DNA of 29,219 nucleotides from positions 1 through 29,219 of the IMG/VR virus record IMGVR_UViG_3300037485_000420; one strand, written 5' to 3'. The notes below the pieces were generated by a model that saw only the letters and a program-made list of their open reading frames with translations, made no database searches and had not been told where the DNA came from. Position 1 is the first letter of the stretch. The number at the start of each line of letters is the position of its first letter. The translations under genes were made by a program, and so were the position numbers. This stretch comes from a virus. Positions 27,294 to 29,219 of this stretch are shown here, one piece after another.

Positions 27294-28443
27294 AGAAGCT
27301 AAAGTATGAATCATCGGTATAGTAATTGTCCTTAATGAATCTTCCCGCATATTGAATCGCATCCATAGCATCGTCAAATAGTTTGATTGGCTCGTCAGTT
27401 ATTGAGTCTCCTACTTTCTTCCATTTGTAATTCTCATACTCACGTTTTAAGTTAGGATTGTCCAAGCAGTAAACCCCGAAAGTTTTCACGTTGTCAATTC
27501 CTTTCTTGACTCCCTTCGTTGCATTGTTTATATTGTACCCAGCAATTTGAATCTCTGCTATTATTTCGGGTCTTGAATGGTCGCCTAAGATATCAGCATT
27601 TTTGTCTATGCCTAATTCATTCATGCGCTCGATTAACATCGTGGTGGTCAAGTAGCTTTCATAGATAACCGATTCAACAAAGATGTCCTTCTCATTCCAA
27701 TACACTTTCATTAATGCAGTAGGGTGATTGTACCCAAAATCCAAACCGTAGCAGAACGATTCAAATCTTGAAGGTCTCTCTTTCACGAACTGCCAATTCG
27801 AATAAATGTTTGTTTTGCTTATAGTCTTTTCACCTAAAGCATAGATTTGGTATAGTGCCTCATCCGTTCTTTTCAAATCCTCAATTTGTCGCTTGATTGA
27901 TTCGGGTAAGAATGGATTGTCCTTATATGTTGATTTGATTAATACACTTTCATCTTCGGGAAGTTCGTAAAGCCAGGAGGAACTATCGGAAGGATTGTAA
28001 TCGAATATCATTGTGCTTTCAGTTCTCATGTTCAGCTGCTGAAAGTCTTCAAACCAAAGTTCATTCGCTTCATTACACCAACCGATATCTCTTTTTCTTC
28101 CTCTAATCTTCTGCTCGTCATCTACACTAAAGAATTCAACGATTGAGCCATTACCAAACCTATAAATGTTTTCACTCTTATTGTGATTTGCTACGTCATA
28201 GATTCCTAAGTCCTTCATGATTTCAAAAAAGTCACGCATGACTGTTGCCCGTAAAGCTGGGAAAGTTTTACGAACTATACTCACTACCTTGTTCGGATTT
28301 TGTAGGCAATAGACAATTATAACCTGACAAAGCGAATAGGTTTTACTTGAACGTGAGCCACCTTGATTAACTATGAATCTAATATTCGAATCAGAAAGCG
28401 CAGTAAAGTTCTGCTCAAAGATTTTAGTTGCTTTGATTTCCAC
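27292..28443 (-). CDS. terL: Terminase large subunit
   Basis: The protein is 383 aa, starting at GTG 28443. Walker A is GGSRSSKT (28-35), Walker B with catalytic Glu is in DIGWCNEANE (119-128), and the coupling motif region is FDYNPS (147-152). The RNase H-like nuclease domain shows D235 (GLDFG), D288 (ILGDHS) and DDAMDA (357-362). This is a PBSX-family type terminase motor that cuts and pumps DNA into the head. It overlaps the small subunit by 20 nt. The length is a little short for the family (about 420), but all motifs are present. Confidence 0.9.
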   Translation of the reverse strand: MEIKATKIFEQNFTALSDSNIRFIVNQGGSRSSKTYSLCQVIIVYCLQNPNKVVSIVRKTFPALRATVMRDFFEIMKDLGIYDVANHNKSENIYRFGNGSIVEFFSVDDEQKIRGRKRDIGWCNEANELWFEDFQQLNMRTESTMIFDYNPSDSSSWLYELPEDESVLIKSTYKDNPFLPESIKRQIEDLKRTDEALYQIYALGEKTISKTNIYSNWQFVKERPSRFESFCYGLDFGYNHPTALMKVYWNEKDIFVESVIYESYLTTTMLIERMNELGIDKNADILGDHSRPEIIAEIQIAGYNINNATKGVKKGIDNVKTFGVYCLDNPNLKREYENYKWKKVGDSITDEPIKLFDDAMDAIQYAGRFIKDNYYTDDSYFSF

Positions 28444-28840
28444 TTACGATAGTAACTTTGATTTCGTTTATCTTTTCACCTTGACTTGTTACATCCGTTT
28501 TTTCAGTTAACGAATTTAATCGTTGTGTAATACTTGGATTGAATTGTCCTACCATACCGCCTTCGATTTGGTCTTGACGAATCTTTCTCTTTATGCGTGA
28601 GCAGATGTTCACATATTCATTATAAGCCTCATTCTGATTTACAAAATACTGATGTACAAAACAAATGTTATCCTCGCAGTAATTCTCAAATCCTTCCATT
28701 GTCAAAGGTGGTGTGTGAAACTCAGACTTCACTCCCGTTGCAGTTGCTTTTTGAATCTCTCTTGGTTTTAAGCTACTCTTGTACTCTTCGAATAGTTGGT
28801 ATAGCTTCTCTGGTGTTTCTATGTACTTGTGTTTAGCCAT
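28424..28840 (-). CDS. terS: Terminase small subunit
   Basis: The protein is 138 aa. The N-terminal helices (KYIETPEKLYQLFEEYKSSL) and 'PPLTMEGFENYCEDNICF' block match the Bacteroidota phage TerS type ('yi.tPe.l...F..Yk...k' and 'PLT..Gf..yc'). The C-terminal half has a basic helical part (SRIKRKIRQD) and a disordered tail. TerS binds the packaging site and loads TerL. The ATG at 28840 stands two bases after an AAAACACGAA copy. The genome junction lies about 380 nt upstream. Confidence 0.8.
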   Translation of the reverse strand: MAKHKYIETPEKLYQLFEEYKSSLKPREIQKATATGVKSEFHTPPLTMEGFENYCEDNICFVHQYFVNQNEAYNEYVNICSRIKRKIRQDQIEGGMVGQFNPSITQRLNSLTEKTDVTSQGEKINEIKVTIVSGNQSN

Positions 28841-28842
28841 GA

Positions 28843-28852
28843 TTCGTGTTTT
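28843..28852 (-). repeat. AAAACACGAA motif copy before TerS
   Basis: Exact minus-strand copy occupying the whole gap between the stop of the gene at 28854 and the TerS start. It takes the place where a ribosome-binding site would be. Confidence 0.6.
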
Positions 28853-28853
28853 T

Positions 28854-29042
28854 CTAGTTTTCTTGATAACATAGTTCGTAATATACTTCCTTAGCTACTT
28901 CGTTAAATTCTATTTTTTTGACATCTGAATAAAATACGCAGTAAGATGCTTCCGTTTTTTTCAAGCATTCTTTCAATCTATTCCATTCGTATGAATGTAA
29001 CTCTTGATTTATGACTGCAATATAGTATTTATTGTTTGACAC
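28854..29042 (-). CDS. Hypothetical small protein upstream of TerS
   Basis: The protein is 62 aa (SNNKYYIAVINQELHSYEWN...), starting at GTG 29042; there is no other Met in the frame. It has a beta start, a helix with Lys/Glu (RLKECLKKTEASYCVFY) and an acidic helical end. No family is recognised. It overlaps the 46-residue gene upstream by 14 nt and ends 13 nt before TerS. It could be a packaging accessory protein, which is inference from position only. Confidence 0.5.
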   Translation of the reverse strand: MSNNKYYIAVINQELHSYEWNRLKECLKKTEASYCVFYSDVKKIEFNEVAKEVYYELCYQEN

Positions 29043-29169
29043 TTTGAATGTAGTTATACGCTTGAAAAAGTAGTTGGATTTGTCTTACGTCTGATTTAAT
29101 GAAGTTTGAATCCATTTCTATTACTACTCCTTTGTGTTGGTATATGTATTCTTTTACCGTAGCAATCAT
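29029..29169 (-). CDS. 46-residue protein near the genome junction
   Basis: A short frame from ATG 29169 to TAA 29029: MIATVKEYIYQHKGVVIEMD and on to ...LLFQAYNYIQSVKQ. It is helical with no recognised motif. It fills the gap between the junction-crossing gene (stop 29181) and the gene at 28854-29042, which argues for it being real. Confidence 0.5.
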   Translation of the reverse strand: MIATVKEYIYQHKGVVIEMDSNFIKSDVRQIQLLFQAYNYIQSVKQ

Positions 29170-29180
29170 TAAGTCGAAAT

Positions 29181-29219
29181 TCACTTCTTTTTAGTTCGTG
29201 TTTTTTTAGGCACTGGAGT
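29181..29219 (-). CDS. 3' end of the junction-crossing small gene
   Basis: Read on the minus strand from 29219, the frame gives TPVPKKTRTKKK and a TGA stop at 29183-29181. The first three residues repeat the last three of the frame that leaves position 1, because the nine bases are the same at both ends. This fits one 76-residue protein cut by the choice of window ends. A copy of the AAAACACGAA motif (29195-29204) lies inside this C-terminal coding part. Confidence 0.65.
   Translation of the reverse strand, partial: TPVPKKTRTKKK
29195..29204 (-). repeat. AAAACACGAA motif copy at the junction
   Basis: Exact minus-strand copy inside the C-terminal codons of the junction-crossing gene, six bases from the 9-nt terminal repeat. 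The next bases (CTAAA) are the same as in the copy at 366-375. Confidence 0.5.
29211..29219. repeat. 9-nt sequence shared by both window ends
   Basis: CACTGGAGT stands at 1-9 and at 29211-29219. It has internal two-fold symmetry (ACT-GG-AGT). Either an assembly overlap of a circle or the cohesive end of a cos phage. Confidence 0.7.

Noticed and set aside
1-29219. tRNA genes
   Set aside because: No cloverleaf-like sequence with a GTTCGA-type T arm was noticed, though a program search would be more reliable.

Overview
The window is almost certainly the complete genome of a small tailed (siphovirus-like) bacteriophage that infects a member of the Bacteroidota, probably a Flavobacterium-like host. 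The evidence is a full set of head, tail, packaging and lysis genes, AT-rich DNA, A-rich upstream regions without Shine-Dalgarno sequences, and an early promoter of the Bacteroidota type (TTTG-N20-TAGATTTG). The same nine bases (CACTGGAGT) stand at both ends, and a minus-strand reading frame that runs off position 1 continues in frame from position 29219 to a stop. The genome is therefore a circle of about 29,210 bp, or a linear molecule with 9-nt cohesive ends. No integrase, excisionase, CI-type repressor, DNA polymerase, tRNA or CRISPR array was seen, so there is no sign of lysogeny.

Nearly everything is transcribed leftward on the minus strand. Early block (8309 down to 342): about ten small unknown proteins, a stand-alone DnaA domain-IV protein, an ERF single-strand annealing protein, a YqaJ/lambda-type exonuclease, an SSB-like protein, a replisome-organiser-like protein (DUF6291-like), a RecA-fold DnaB-like helicase, a NinG-like nuclease, membrane and small proteins, and finally a sigma-factor-like protein. 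Together they form a recombination/replication module with a regulator at its end.

Late block, starting at the 3' end of the sigma-like gene and running across the junction: a small membrane protein, three small genes, TerS, TerL, two large tail proteins, the tape measure, a tail-completion-like protein, a beta-helix tail fibre, a small unknown and a connector-like protein. Two plus-strand genes, paralogous and overlapping, probably tail-assembly chaperones, interrupt this (15737-17006). Then follow protease/scaffold, major capsid, tail tube, a small structural protein, portal, head-tail connector, and a lysis cassette (small membrane protein, holin, u-spanin-like protein, M15 endolysin), ending with a metallophosphoesterase. 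Intergenic DNA at 8310-8601 separates late from early genes and holds the early promoter, a strong terminator, an inverted repeat and direct repeats.

The most interesting signal is a bipartite, promoter-like element, AAAACACRAA-N11-CCATTATRA, present at 346-375, 23094-23123 and 27264-27293. Its right half alone (CCATTATAAnnTATG, ending in the start codon) also lies before the genes starting at 13142 and 15676; its left half alone occurs at four further places near the genome junction. I infer a late promoter class, possibly read by the phage's own sigma-like protein, but this is not proven.
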